This document shows, piece by piece, positions 1 to 8,002 of a stretch of 64,000 nt of DNA. The position numbers were made by a program, and so were the translations under genes. The stretch is from DATEGZ01 sp035279905 (lineage in GTDB: Bacteria > Acidobacteriota > Vicinamibacteria > Vicinamibacterales > SCN-69-37): the NCBI GenBank assembly GCA_035279905.1, contig DATEGZ010000116.1, forward strand, positions 1-64,000, in the 5' to 3' direction. Each line of letters opens with the position of its first letter. Position 1 is the first letter of the stretch. The notes beneath the pieces were generated by a model. That model did no database searches, was not told the origin of the DNA, and saw nothing but the letters and a program-made list of their open reading frames with translations.

Positions 1-509
1 GGTGGTGGTGGCGGCGCCTGTGGCGGAGCGGGCGGCGCCCCCGCCGGCGGCGGTGGCGGCGGCGGTGGTGGCGGAGGCGGCGGCGTGAAGTCGTCGTGTG
101 TGAAGCCGGCCTTCGTCATCGGCAGACCGAACATCTCGAAGTAGCCCTCGGTCACGCCGTACACCCGCACGTGCTGCGGCGAGCCGTCCTCACGCAGCAG
201 CGTGAAATCGGCCGGAAAGAACGAGGCCGCGCGCGCGATCGAGAGCTTCGGATCGTTCAGACGGTAGATCTCGCCGCCCGACAACAATCCCGTCGTCACG
301 CGGCCGTCGGTCAGCGCCGTGCGCAGGCTGTAGAGGTCGTCGGCGTTGGGATACGGAAGCGGCTTGAGCAGGACCGCGTTGAGCGTGCTGAAAATCGCCG
401 TCGTCGCGCCGATTCCCAGCGCGAGCGTGGCGATGGCCGCGAGAGGAAACGCCGGCGACTTGAGAAGGCTCCGCACGGCATACCGCAGGTCCTGTATGAA
501 GGTGGCCAT
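1..509 (-). CDS. ADOP-family (MacB/FtsX-like) ABC transporter permease, N-terminal part
   Basis: Only the first 169 codons are inside the window; the rest lies beyond the left edge. The start MATFIQDLRYAVRSLLKSP, a membrane segment at about residues 20-42 and the LALGIGATTAIFS motif are typical of ADOP permeases, inner-membrane proteins with a MacB periplasmic core domain. The odd part is residues 143-169: 13 consecutive prolines, then a proline/alanine-rich stretch still running at the window edge. It sits where relatives have a short acidic loop after 'AGFTHDDF'. The frame stays open through it. Upstream on the same strand is a membrane-protein gene ending at 548. Confidence 0.85.
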   Translation of the reverse strand, partial: MATFIQDLRYAVRSLLKSPAFPLAAIATLALGIGATTAIFSTLNAVLLKPLPYPNADDLYSLRTALTDGRVTTGLLSGGEIYRLNDPKLSIARAASFFPADFTLLREDGSPQHVRVYGVTEGYFEMFGLPMTKAGFTHDDFTPPPPPPPPPPPPPAGAPPAPPQAPPPP

Positions 510-547
510 GAATGCTCCTGGAACTTGATTCTAGGACGAGAAGTCGC

Positions 548-985
548 CTAATTCGGTTTCGAGATGGGCCAGAACTTCGCAATCCCAATAGCGAACAGTC
601 CGAGGAACAGACCCGGAACGCCGGACGACAGCCCCATCGCGAGCCGCGGCGCCGACTGGAACAGCGGCAGCACGCCCTTGACGATCAGCGCCAGCCCCAG
701 CAGGGACGTAATCGGCGATGTGAAACCGAGAATTGCCGCGGTGATGAGCGCCCGCTTCGTCGGCCAGCGCCGCCACGCCGGGCTCAAGGCCGTCGGGACG
801 AGAAAACCGAGCGTCCGCAAGCCGTTCGTCGTGCCGTAGTAGATGAGGACCATCAGCAGGTCACCGGTCGGATCCGGACGATTTGCCGCGACGGGCGACG
901 AGAGCATCGCCAGGATCGACAGCGCCATGCCCGGCACGAAGGCGATGAGCAGGAACGTGAGCGCGCCGAGCAGGACGTTCTTCAT
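548..985 (-). CDS. Small polytopic membrane protein, function unknown
   Basis: The product is 145 aa. Hydrophobic segments lie near residues 3-28, 43-62, 77-98 and 112-140, so it is probably an inner-membrane protein. I chose the ATG at 985 (MKNVLLGALTF) because it overlaps the stop of the upstream gene in a TGATG junction; an ATG 12 bases upstream (MDDLMKNV) is the alternative. No catalytic motif or known family was recognised. It ends the small membrane-protein cluster that begins at 1961. Confidence 0.65.
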   Translation of the reverse strand: MKNVLLGALTFLLIAFVPGMALSILAMLSSPVAANRPDPTGDLLMVLIYYGTTNGLRTLGFLVPTALSPAWRRWPTKRALITAAILGFTSPITSLLGLALIVKGVLPLFQSAPRLAMGLSSGVPGLFLGLFAIGIAKFWPISKPN

Positions 986-1308
986 CAGGTCGTCCATCCC
1001 CGCGCGAGCACGATGAACGCGCCGACGTTGCACGCGAAGGCGAGCGCGTTGAGTGCCCAGAGCACGCCCACGCCGCGCGGTTGACCCGCGTCCGCTGCCG
1101 GCCGACGCCGCACCGTGAGCCAGAACGTGAGCACGAGCGCGACGAATCCGCAGAGCGGCGCGAGGAACACGCCGAAGAGGACGGTGTGACCGACGATTTG
1201 AGTGTACGGCGCGTTGAGCATCCGGTCGATCGCGGGCGTGCCCATCATCACGCCGGCCACGCCGACGATCCACGACGGAATCAGCAGGAGCTTGACTGCC
1301 TGTCGCAC
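985..1308 (-). CDS. Small membrane protein, function unknown
   Basis: The product is 107 aa with three or four membrane segments (about residues 5-22, 35-58 and 80-100). The start is a GTG at 1308, supported by a GAGGAG ribosome-binding sequence seven bases upstream; no good ATG is available. Its stop overlaps the next gene's ATG. It lies directly downstream of a DUF4013-like membrane protein, so the three membrane genes between 548 and 1961 are probably co-translated. No function can be assigned. Confidence 0.65.
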   Translation of the reverse strand: MRQAVKLLLIPSWIVGVAGVMMGTPAIDRMLNAPYTQIVGHTVLFGVFLAPLCGFVALVLTFWLTVRRRPAADAGQPRGVGVLWALNALAFACNVGAFIVLARGWTT

Positions 1309-1319
1309 GCCTGGGCTCC

Positions 1320-1961
1320 TCACGGCCGCGCTGCGGCCGTCAGATCGAATCGCTTCGAAAACACGGACGCGAAGCCGAACCCCGCGACTTGCCAGAACCA
1401 GACGCTCGTGACGAGGAAGCCTACTCCGACAAGGAGCAACCCGAGAAACGAAATGGCGAGCGCCGCCAACGCGATCGCCCACGCGTCCCAGTACGCTCGC
1501 CCACCCTGCGCGACGCGCCGAAGCGCCTTGATGGGGTTGAAGACTTCCGCCGGATCGAACCGCAGGCAGTAGTGCGACATGAATCCCGGCACGGCGATGG
1601 TCGCGAGGATCCACAACACCGCCGCAACGATCTCGAGCGCCGTCGATCGCAGTCGCCACGCGAACGCACCGACGATGAACGCCGGCAGATGGTATTGCAG
1701 CATGCCGAGAAACGTCACCGTGCCGTGCTTGAGCAGACGGCCGTAGTTGCGCCAGGCAGGCCACGCCGGCGCGCCGGTCTGCATGTTGTGAACCATTTGA
1801 ATGCGATGGCCCATGTTCAGCAGCCAGCCGACCACCGGCAGCAGCAGAAGCGCGGCGCCGATGAGGATTTCCTTTCGGCTCTCGCGCGTCTGGAGGGGAA
1901 AGCGAAACGCGGATCGCCAGCCAAGCGGCGTACGCAGATCGATCGCTCCCGGTGTGCTCAC
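1320..1961 (-). CDS. DUF4013-like membrane protein
   Basis: The product is 213 aa. Hydrophobic stretches alternate with short polar loops containing FDPAEVFNPIKALRR and YWDAWAIALAALAISFLG, a layout typical of DUF4013 membrane proteins, whose function is not known. The start is a GTG at 1961 that overlaps the stop of the aminotransferase gene by four bases (GTGA), implying translational coupling. The family call comes from overall pattern and is moderately sure. Confidence 0.7.
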   Translation of the reverse strand: MSTPGAIDLRTPLGWRSAFRFPLQTRESRKEILIGAALLLLPVVGWLLNMGHRIQMVHNMQTGAPAWPAWRNYGRLLKHGTVTFLGMLQYHLPAFIVGAFAWRLRSTALEIVAAVLWILATIAVPGFMSHYCLRFDPAEVFNPIKALRRVAQGGRAYWDAWAIALAALAISFLGLLLVGVGFLVTSVWFWQVAGFGFASVFSKRFDLTAAARP

Positions 1962-3076
1962 GCACCACCAAGCAGCGCGCCAACGGAATCGATTTCCTCG
2001 TCGAGGTTGTAGAAGTGCACGGAGAGACGCACGCGTCCGGCTCGCACGGCCGCGACGACGTTGGCGGACGCGAGCCGCTTCATCACGCCATCGGTGTCCT
2101 CGATCGGCACCGAGACGATATTGGAGCGATGGCCCGCCGGAAACGGACGGAATCCCGGACAGCTCGCGGCGAGCATGTCGTGGAGCCGTCGCGAGAGCTG
2201 AGCATTGCGATCGAGCACGGCCTGAATGCCAAGCTGACGAAAGATGCCGAGCGAGGCGCGCTCGGCGAGCGCCGCAAACCAGACCGACGACATGTCGAGC
2301 TTCGACGCCGTTGGTGAGAGGTCCATGCCCGGCCCGTAGAAGCTCTCCATCGGCTTCCGGGCGGCCTTCCATCCGGGAAACACGGGCCGGATGCGATCGA
2401 GGAGCCCGCGCCTGACGTACAGGTAACCCATCCCGCGCGCGCCGAGCAGGAACTTGTGGCTCGACACGGCGAGCAAGTCGATCTGGTCGCGCATGACGTC
2501 GATCGGCACGGACCCGGCGGCCTGGCACGCGTCGACGAACAGCCACGCGCCCGACCGGTTCGCCACCTGACGGATCGCGCCGAGATCCGCGCGGTAGCCG
2601 TTCGGCGAGTGCACGGCGCTGACGGCAACGAGCCGCGTGCCTCCGTCCGCGGACTTGCCCAGCGTCTCAGCCGTGATCCCGTCGCCCTCGGGTGCCACCG
2701 CGCGCACGTCGTAGCCGCGCTCGCGGAGCATCAGCCACGGAAAATAGTTCGAGCTGAACTCGTTCGCCGCGACGATGACGTTCTCGCCGCGCTGAGCGGG
2801 CGGCAGGTTGGCGGCGACGATGCCCGCGCCGGCGCTGACGGAGGGAACGATCGCGATGTCCTCGGCGCCCGCGCCAATCAGCTCCGCGAACATCGCCCGC
2901 GCGTCCTCTCCGGCCCGCTCGGCGTCCACCCAATCGAAGCGGCCCGCCGACCACCGCTCGGCCGCGCGCTCGTACGCCGCGCGCGCCGGCGCGCAGCCCA
3001 CCGACATCGTCGCGGTGTTGAGGTAGATCGTGTCGGTGAGCCCGGGAAAGAGCGCGCGAATAGCGGCAATGTCCAT
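1958..3076 (-). CDS. Class V PLP-dependent aminotransferase (cysteine desulfurase/epimerase-like)
   Basis: The product is 372 aa, a usual length for fold-type I aminotransferase class V. It opens with 'FPGLTDTIYLNTATMS' and has the cofactor region AWLFVDACQAAGSVPID, where the Asp should contact the PLP ring nitrogen, and the Schiff-base lysine at about residue 208 in AVSSHKFLLGARGMGYLY. The family includes cysteine desulfurases and isopenicillin N epimerase-like enzymes; there is no Cys-loop evidence for SufS/IscS and no Fe-S genes are nearby, so the substrate is unknown. No signal peptide. Its stop overlaps the downstream GTG. Confidence 0.9.
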   Translation of the reverse strand: MDIAAIRALFPGLTDTIYLNTATMSVGCAPARAAYERAAERWSAGRFDWVDAERAGEDARAMFAELIGAGAEDIAIVPSVSAGAGIVAANLPPAQRGENVIVAANEFSSNYFPWLMLRERGYDVRAVAPEGDGITAETLGKSADGGTRLVAVSAVHSPNGYRADLGAIRQVANRSGAWLFVDACQAAGSVPIDVMRDQIDLLAVSSHKFLLGARGMGYLYVRRGLLDRIRPVFPGWKAARKPMESFYGPGMDLSPTASKLDMSSVWFAALAERASLGIFRQLGIQAVLDRNAQLSRRLHDMLAASCPGFRPFPAGHRSNIVSVPIEDTDGVMKRLASANVVAAVRAGRVRLSVHFYNLDEEIDSVGALLGGA

Positions 3077-3093
3077 GCGTGACTCTGAAACTC

Positions 3094-3399
3094 CTATGCC
3101 TGATTGCGCGATTTTTTGAGCTCACGCACGTACGCGCGATACCTCCGAAGCTCACGCCATGACCACGCGAAAAGCACGACGAGAACAATTGCGAATATCG
3201 GGAGCAACACAGGCTCGGGCACCACGTCGCCGAGCAACTTCAGCAACCCGGCCGCGATGGCCATCAATGCAGGTGGTATGAACGTGCGCGCGATCCGGTC
3301 GCGGACGCGCAGCGCGATCAGGAGCCACACGGTTCCGCCGACCAGGTTCACCCACCCCAGCCAGCGACCGAGCGTTTCGTCGTCAAGAATCGGCTGCAT
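3094..3399 (-). CDS. Small membrane protein, function unknown
   Basis: The product is 101 aa with three hydrophobic segments (about residues 16-34, 42-62 and 68-88) and a basic C-terminus, WRELRRYRAYVRELKKSRNQ. The ATG at 3399 was preferred to an upstream TTG because an AGGGCGAG-like ribosome-binding sequence precedes it and the overlap with the ankyrin gene is shorter (17 bases). No family was recognised. Confidence 0.65.
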   Translation of the reverse strand: MQPILDDETLGRWLGWVNLVGGTVWLLIALRVRDRIARTFIPPALMAIAAGLLKLLGDVVPEPVLLPIFAIVLVVLFAWSWRELRRYRAYVRELKKSRNQA

Positions 3400-4021
3400 G
3401 GCTCGCCCTGGCGCCGCGTTCAATCAGGAACGCCACGATCGCCGCTTGCTGCTCGCGCGCCCGCGGTGAGCCGCTGCCGCCGCGGCCGGTCGTCCGGCCG
3501 GCGAGAAACAGCGGCGTGGAGCCGGATCGATTCGGCTGGTTCACGTCCGCGCCGCCCTCGACGAGCGCGCGCACGGCCGCGAGCGATCGCGTGCGCACCG
3601 CGCGGTGCAGCGGCGCGACGCCGGACTTGTCGACGGCGTTGGGATCCGCGCCGGCGGCGATGAGAAACGCGATCGTCTCTGCCTGAGCGGCCGGGTTCCA
3701 GCAATTCGCGTCCGCGGCGTAGTGCAGCGGCTCCGCGCCTCGCCGATTCTTCGCGCGGCTATCGGCGCCGTGCTCCGCGAGGAGCGCGGCGACGTCGCGG
3801 CGAAATGCGGCGGCCGCCATGTGGAGCGCGGTGTCACCGCGGTAGAGATAGTGCGCGATCTCCGGAAGGAAGAAGGTCGACGGGTCCTGTCGAGTCGCGC
3901 CCTCGTCGCACGGCGTCGTCGCGAGCGTCGGGTCGTCGGCCAGGTGCCTCGAGACAAGGTCCCGGTCGCCTGAGGCGATCGCGCGTACGAGATCGAGAAA
4001 GGCCGAAGTGGCGGCGGTCAT
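3383..4021 (-). CDS. Ankyrin repeat protein
   Basis: The product is 212 aa. About four ankyrin repeats cover residues 60-200, seen as GDTALHMAAAAFRRDVAALL, GAEPLHYAAD..FLIAAGADPN, GVAPLHRAV..LVEGGADVN and GSTPLFLAG. Such repeats bind other proteins; no enzymatic domain is attached and there is no signal peptide, so it is probably cytoplasmic. The ATG at 4021 overlaps the stop of the upstream VOC gene (ATGA). The partner is not evident. Confidence 0.85.
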   Translation of the reverse strand: MTAATSAFLDLVRAIASGDRDLVSRHLADDPTLATTPCDEGATRQDPSTFFLPEIAHYLYRGDTALHMAAAAFRRDVAALLAEHGADSRAKNRRGAEPLHYAADANCWNPAAQAETIAFLIAAGADPNAVDKSGVAPLHRAVRTRSLAAVRALVEGGADVNQPNRSGSTPLFLAGRTTGRGGSGSPRAREQQAAIVAFLIERGARASHAADS

Positions 4022-4395
4022 GTTCTCGGCCCGATCACTTCGCCGCAGGTGATCCGGTGCCCGTCCGGCGTGCGCAGCCCGAACTCGCGCAGACCCCACG
4101 GCTTGTCGGCAGGCCTCGACGAGATCAGCGCGCCCCTGGCAGCGAACTCCGCGTGGAGCTCGTCCACGCCTTCGACGTTCCAGTACGCGAAGTACGAGTG
4201 ATCGCCCAGCTCGCCCGCGGGCGTCGCGTCGGGGCACTCGCCGAGCATGACCCTGAACGCGTCGCGCGTGAGAAAGCTCCAGCCCTCGCCGCGAATCGGA
4301 TCTTCGGTGAACCCGAGTACGTCCTTGTAGTACCGCGTCGACACTTTCAGATCGCGGACCGCGAGGACACATCGCGAGTTGGCAATGCGCGCCAT
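4018..4395 (-). CDS. VOC-family (glyoxalase/bleomycin resistance-like) protein
   Basis: The product is 125 aa, one VOC module with two beta-alpha-beta-beta-beta halves. The first half has the usual 'VLAVRDLKVSTRYYKDVLGF' start and the second ends with REFGLRTPDGHRITCGE. VOC proteins are metal-dependent lyases, dioxygenases or drug-binding proteins; the substrate cannot be read from the sequence. The stop overlaps the next start by four bases, and one base separates this ATG from the upstream stop at 4397. Confidence 0.85.
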   Translation of the reverse strand: MARIANSRCVLAVRDLKVSTRYYKDVLGFTEDPIRGEGWSFLTRDAFRVMLGECPDATPAGELGDHSYFAYWNVEGVDELHAEFAARGALISSRPADKPWGLREFGLRTPDGHRITCGEVIGPRT

Positions 4396-4396
4396 G

Positions 4397-4846
4397 TCAT
4401 GACTCCTTCAGGCTGGGCCCGATTCCGCGTTTCAGTCTTCGTCGCGCGAGCAGGAACAGCTTTTCCGGCGGGCGGAGGCCTTTCGCCCGTGGCGCCGCCT
4501 GGCGCAGCGCGCGAGTTGCGCCGGCGCGGTCACGATTGGACACGAGGTCCAACGCCTGAGCGGACAGCGCTGACACCAGCGCACGCTGGTGATATCGCAG
4601 CTTCGCTTCGTGATGACTCGCGAGTTGCCCAAGAATCCTGGCGGCACCTCGATGATCGCCGGCTTCGGATCGCATGGTGCTCGCGAGACTGAGCGTCTGC
4701 TCGACGTGCCAGTCGCTGACCACGTGATCCGACGCTGACGCAACCCTTTTGGCCAGGCGTTCCAACTGCTTGGCCGACGTCTGCGGCTTCGATTCGGCAA
4801 GCCTCATCGCCCGCTTTCGTAGGACGTTCCAACCGTGGTGGGTCAT
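4397..4846 (-). CDS. Helical (TPR-like) hypothetical protein
   Basis: The product is 149 aa, almost entirely predicted helix and rich in Ala, Arg and Leu. Paired-helix segments between residues 20 and 110 (GDHRGAARILGQLASHH, DRAGATRALRQAAPRAKG) resemble TPR units but no clean repeat can be defined. The ATG at 4846 (MTHHGWNVL) was chosen because it overlaps the upstream stop as ATGA. No signal peptide. Function unknown. Confidence 0.6.
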   Translation of the reverse strand: MTHHGWNVLRKRAMRLAESKPQTSAKQLERLAKRVASASDHVVSDWHVEQTLSLASTMRSEAGDHRGAARILGQLASHHEAKLRYHQRALVSALSAQALDLVSNRDRAGATRALRQAAPRAKGLRPPEKLFLLARRRLKRGIGPSLKES

Positions 4847-5394
4847 GCCGGCCTCTTGACGCGCTTCCAATACATTCGGCTCGTCGTCTCGCCGCTCGGC
4901 GTCTTTCTCGTCGTCTCGGTCACCATCCACTCGCCCTCGAGCCAGCGCGTTTCGGTCGCGAGCGTCGGGCCGTTCGCTCCGCGGCCGGACTTTGTCGTCA
5001 CGAGCTTCGAGCTCTGCCAGACGCTCGCGTAGATCTCCTGGGTTCCCGGGCTGGGCAGGTCGGAAGTCGGCGAAGCGCCTCGTCTCGTGGCGGCCGGCAA
5101 CACGGGGTTCGTGACCTTGCTGCCGTCGAACCGGTATGTGATCTTCTCGCCGCCGGGCGTCGTGATGACAAGGGCGTTCGCGTCCTGCGTGATCGTGAAG
5201 GACGGACCTGATCCGGACATCCCCACCGATCGTCCTTGCGCAGCCATCGTTTTCTCGACGTCAACGACCCAGCTGCCGGAGAAATCCGGGCGCGACTGCG
5301 CCGCGAGAGTCGTCGCGACCGCCACCGCGATCGCCGCCGCCGCGCTCACGAGTCGCCTCACGTTGGCTCCCTTCACGATTGCTGCGTCAGACAT
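4843..5394 (-). CDS. Secreted protein with 'RPDFSGSW' N-terminus, function unknown
   Basis: The product is 183 aa. A signal peptide (basic residues, then a hydrophobic core at about 14-32 ending in TLAAQS) is followed by RPDFSGSWVVDVEKT, a start common to small exported beta-rich proteins of Acidobacteriota. The rest looks like an all-beta, lipocalin-like domain with alternating strands (SFTITQDANALVITTPGGEK). It is probably periplasmic. No active-site motif is visible. It precedes and overlaps the helical gene at 4397. Confidence 0.7.
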   Translation of the reverse strand: MSDAAIVKGANVRRLVSAAAAIAVAVATTLAAQSRPDFSGSWVVDVEKTMAAQGRSVGMSGSGPSFTITQDANALVITTPGGEKITYRFDGSKVTNPVLPAATRRGASPTSDLPSPGTQEIYASVWQSSKLVTTKSGRGANGPTLATETRWLEGEWMVTETTRKTPSGETTSRMYWKRVKRPA

Positions 5395-5404
5395 ACGTCG
5401 GTGG

Positions 5405-6034
5405 TCAGAACCGCCCGCTCGATCGTCTCGCGAGCAGTTCCGGGAGAATCGAGCCCAGCATGCCGAACGCGAACAGCGACCACGCGACGAGCGAACTTGC
5501 GAGCGGCCACAATGGCCACGTCGATCTCACCTCGCGCCCCGTCGACGGGTGCGTGACAACGGCCTCGTACGCGGTCGGAGCGAAGGTGCCCTTGTCCACG
5601 AGAGTTCCGCTCGCGTCGTAGACGAGTCGCCGCTCTCCGCGCGCGGTGAACACCTCGATCTGATCCGAGGACGTCACCTGCAGCTTGAACGACCCGCCGC
5701 CAGCCTCGACGAACCAGCCGGTGACGAAGCGACCCTGCGGGTCGTACACCTGGACGCGGCCGGTCGAAGCGAGTCCGACAATCGTGCGGCCCTCGGAATC
5801 GACCGCCATGGTCTCCGGCCGCAGCACCGGCCACTCGAATGACGAGGGGATGAACCGGAGCCCGCCTGCGCCCGCGGCAAACTGCGCGACGAACCCCACG
5901 CAACCGTAGAGCCCAATCAGCCCGACGACGACGTGCGCGACACGCGCGCCGGCGCCCGCTGGGAGCCGCGAGACAATCTGGTAGGCGACGGTGACAACCA
6001 TCGCCAGGCCAAACACGTCGATGAACGTGGCCAT
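5405..6034 (-). CDS. Membrane protein with extracytoplasmic beta-repeat segment, function unknown
   Basis: The product is 209 aa. Two membrane segments at the N-terminus (about residues 5-23 and 33-55) and one near the C-terminus (about 175-195) enclose a central stretch resembling two or three NHL/propeller-like strands: 'ETMAVDSEGRTIVGLASTGR', 'VQVYDPQGRFVTGWFVEAGG', 'DQIEVFTARGERRLVYDASG'. A complete propeller would need more repeats, so this is a short membrane-anchored variant or a fragment. Function unknown. Confidence 0.65.
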   Translation of the reverse strand: MATFIDVFGLAMVVTVAYQIVSRLPAGAGARVAHVVVGLIGLYGCVGFVAQFAAGAGGLRFIPSSFEWPVLRPETMAVDSEGRTIVGLASTGRVQVYDPQGRFVTGWFVEAGGGSFKLQVTSSDQIEVFTARGERRLVYDASGTLVDKGTFAPTAYEAVVTHPSTGREVRSTWPLWPLASSLVAWSLFAFGMLGSILPELLARRSSGRF

Positions 6035-6063
6035 CCTCGGCCTCGAGACTCCTCAGTCCTCAG

Positions 6064-6537
6064 TCACGCCGGGCGTTCCATCTGCAGCTCGACTGCGCGG
6101 TCTCGCTCGCGTACCTGCGTCTTGCCCGTCGATCGAAAACCGTTCCGCTCGTAGAAGCGCCGCGCCCGCTGATTGCTGTCGATGACCAGCAATTGAATCA
6201 CATCCGCGCCTTGCGCGCGGGCCCAGGCGACGACCTCGGCCACCAGCGCGTCGGCGCCGCCGGACGCGCGGACGTCGGGGTGCACCCACATCGCCATCAA
6301 GTGAACGATCCCTGGGCTGTGCTCATCGCGTTGCGCGGCGACGAGCCCCTGCGGCTGGCCGGCGACATCAAGAATGAACGTCGCGCCCGGCGAGAGCCAT
6401 CGCTGCCAGTCGTCGGTCGTCCGCGCGAGCTCACGTTCGAGCGTCGATCCGAACGCCTCGGGAGCGTCGGTCAGCGCCTGAACACGAAGCGCTCGAAGAA
6501 TCGGTTCGTCGCCGGGAACGGCGCGCCGGGTACGCAC
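6064..6537 (-). CDS. GNAT-family N-acetyltransferase
   Basis: The product is 157 aa. The start is a GTG at 6537 whose first base is the last base of the upstream TAG stop (TAGTG). The GNAT fold is supported by the N-terminal RRAVPGDEPILRALR, the acetyl-CoA loop region MAMWVHPDVRASGGADALV and the C-terminal LLVIDSNQRARRFYERNGF. Members transfer an acetyl group to an amine; the substrate is unknown. Cytoplasmic. Confidence 0.85.
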   Translation of the reverse strand: MRTRRAVPGDEPILRALRVQALTDAPEAFGSTLERELARTTDDWQRWLSPGATFILDVAGQPQGLVAAQRDEHSPGIVHLMAMWVHPDVRASGGADALVAEVVAWARAQGADVIQLLVIDSNQRARRFYERNGFRSTGKTQVRERDRAVELQMERPA

Positions 6538-7298
6538 TACCGGCGCGCTGGACTGAAATCGACGAGCATCACCTCGGTGTCCAGGGCCTGCAGCCGCGCA
6601 TGCTGGTGCGCCGGGACCATGATCACGCTGCCGGCTTTTGCGGTCTGCGGCGGGTTCGTGCCATCGATCTGCAAGCTGCCACGGATCACGTAGACCAGGA
6701 GCTCGGTGCCCTGGGCCTGGACATCGGCCGGCTTCGCACCTTGCCCGAGCCGATGCCACGTCATCGTGCACGTCTTGCCGGTGATGCCTTGGGCCGTTTC
6801 CGTGCGAGGAAGATCGAGTTTGACGATCATCGGCGAGTCCGGGACGGGGACCGCCTCCGGACTCGAGGGAAACGTCATCGCGGGGCGGGGCGGCACGAGA
6901 TCCGGTCGAGGCACCGTGTGGAACTCGAGCACCGTCATCTCGCCCGCGGTCTTGTTCGCGATCGAATGCGCGACGTTCGACGGCACGATCACGCCCATGT
7001 CCGGCCCGAGCTTCTCGACATGCGTGCCGATCGTCATGTCGAACGTGCCGGTCAGCCCGACGTCAGCCTGCTCTCTCGTGTGGTGATGAAGGACCGCCGC
7101 CGAGCCTGGCTCGAATTCGCCGATCGATACCGATCCGGTCGGGCCGACGAGCGTGCGCACGTGCACGCCCGGCGCGACGTCAATCGGCGAGAGCTCGCTC
7201 ATCACACGCACGCTGATCCGATCCGCCGGAGGAAAATGCAGCGGATCCTGGACGCCGACAGCGATCATTGCGATCCCGACGATTCCGGCGGGCTTCAT
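6537..7298 (-). CDS. Two-domain cupin protein, probably exported
   Basis: The product is 253 aa. After a weak N-terminal hydrophobic segment come two cupin barrels: the first with a metal-binding-like VLHHHTREQADVGLTG (about residue 70) and EFHTVPRP, the second around 185-250 with MVPAHQHARLQAL. Bicupins include dioxygenases and isomerases as well as non-enzymes. The start overlaps the upstream stop as ATGA. The N-terminus resembles a signal peptide (IVGIAMIAVGVQ), but export is uncertain. Confidence 0.8.
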   Translation of the reverse strand: MKPAGIVGIAMIAVGVQDPLHFPPADRISVRVMSELSPIDVAPGVHVRTLVGPTGSVSIGEFEPGSAAVLHHHTREQADVGLTGTFDMTIGTHVEKLGPDMGVIVPSNVAHSIANKTAGEMTVLEFHTVPRPDLVPPRPAMTFPSSPEAVPVPDSPMIVKLDLPRTETAQGITGKTCTMTWHRLGQGAKPADVQAQGTELLVYVIRGSLQIDGTNPPQTAKAGSVIMVPAHQHARLQALDTEVMLVDFSPARR

Positions 7299-7546
7299 AC
7301 AGGCGCCTCGTGGCAGCTATGCGGCCGGTTTGTCTTGAGGAAGGCGAGGCCGGCCGGCGTCGCGCGAACGAGCGACCGGCCATTGAGAGAAGCGATCCCC
7401 ACCAACCCCCGATCCGTGGCGTCCTCCCAGACAGGCAGTTCTGGACACGACGTCCGCCACGCGTCCATCGTCTCCTGGTAGGTTCGTTCCTTTCGCCCAA
7501 CCCACTCGACAAGATCGAGAATGAGACTTTCGACGGTATCAGTCAT
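7295..7546 (-). CDS. Small winged-helix-like protein, function unknown
   Basis: The product is 83 aa. The pattern 'YQETMDAWRTSCPELPVWEDATDRG' followed by GRSLVRATPAGLAFLKTN resembles a small winged helix in which the last strand-turn-strand is the wing. It might bind DNA, but I cannot show this. The stop overlaps the bicupin start by four bases. Confidence 0.6.
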   Translation of the reverse strand: MTDTVESLILDLVEWVGRKERTYQETMDAWRTSCPELPVWEDATDRGLVGIASLNGRSLVRATPAGLAFLKTNRPHSCHEAPV

Positions 7547-7564
7547 CGCCCTTCCAGCAGGCTA

Positions 7565-8002
7565 TCACCCCGCCTGACCCTCGGTGGCTTGCGCCGACAT
7601 GTTCTGAAACGCGTCGTGGCGGGTGAACGACCAGTGCGAGTGGATCGTCTGCCACGTGCCGCCGCGCTGCTGATACACCACGGTCGAATTCCAGGAGCTG
7701 CCGACCGTCTCGCCGGCATTCTCGTCGCGCACGTAGTTCACGAGGTTGTAAGTCAGCAGTGCCATCGTGCCGTCCACGACAACATTCGGGTTCAGCATCT
7801 CGTAGCGCGAGATGAAAATCTTGCCGGTCCACGGCCGGTAGTAGTCGGCCATCGCGCTGTGCCCGTCGATGCGCGCGGCCGTCAGCGGATCGAAGTAGGT
7901 GACCTCGGGCCCATACAGATCGAGAAAGCCGCCGGGATCACCGTCGCCCCACCGATCGAGCGCGGCACGTTCGAGCATCAGGATCTGATCGGCCGTAGTC
8001 AT
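7565..8002 (-). CDS. SnoaL/DUF4440-like (NTF2-fold) protein
   Basis: The product is 145 aa. The opening 'QILMLERAALDRWGDGDPGG' and 'YGPEVTYFDPLTAARIDGH', with the C-terminal WQTIHSHWSFTR, fit the cone-shaped NTF2-like fold of SnoaL/DUF4440 proteins, which include polyketide cyclases, isomerases and non-enzymatic small-molecule binders. Specific activity is unknown. The ATG overlaps the stop of the ADOP permease at 7999, so the two are translationally coupled. Confidence 0.8.
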   Translation of the reverse strand: MTTADQILMLERAALDRWGDGDPGGFLDLYGPEVTYFDPLTAARIDGHSAMADYYRPWTGKIFISRYEMLNPNVVVDGTMALLTYNLVNYVRDENAGETVGSSWNSTVVYQQRGGTWQTIHSHWSFTRHDAFQNMSAQATEGQAG

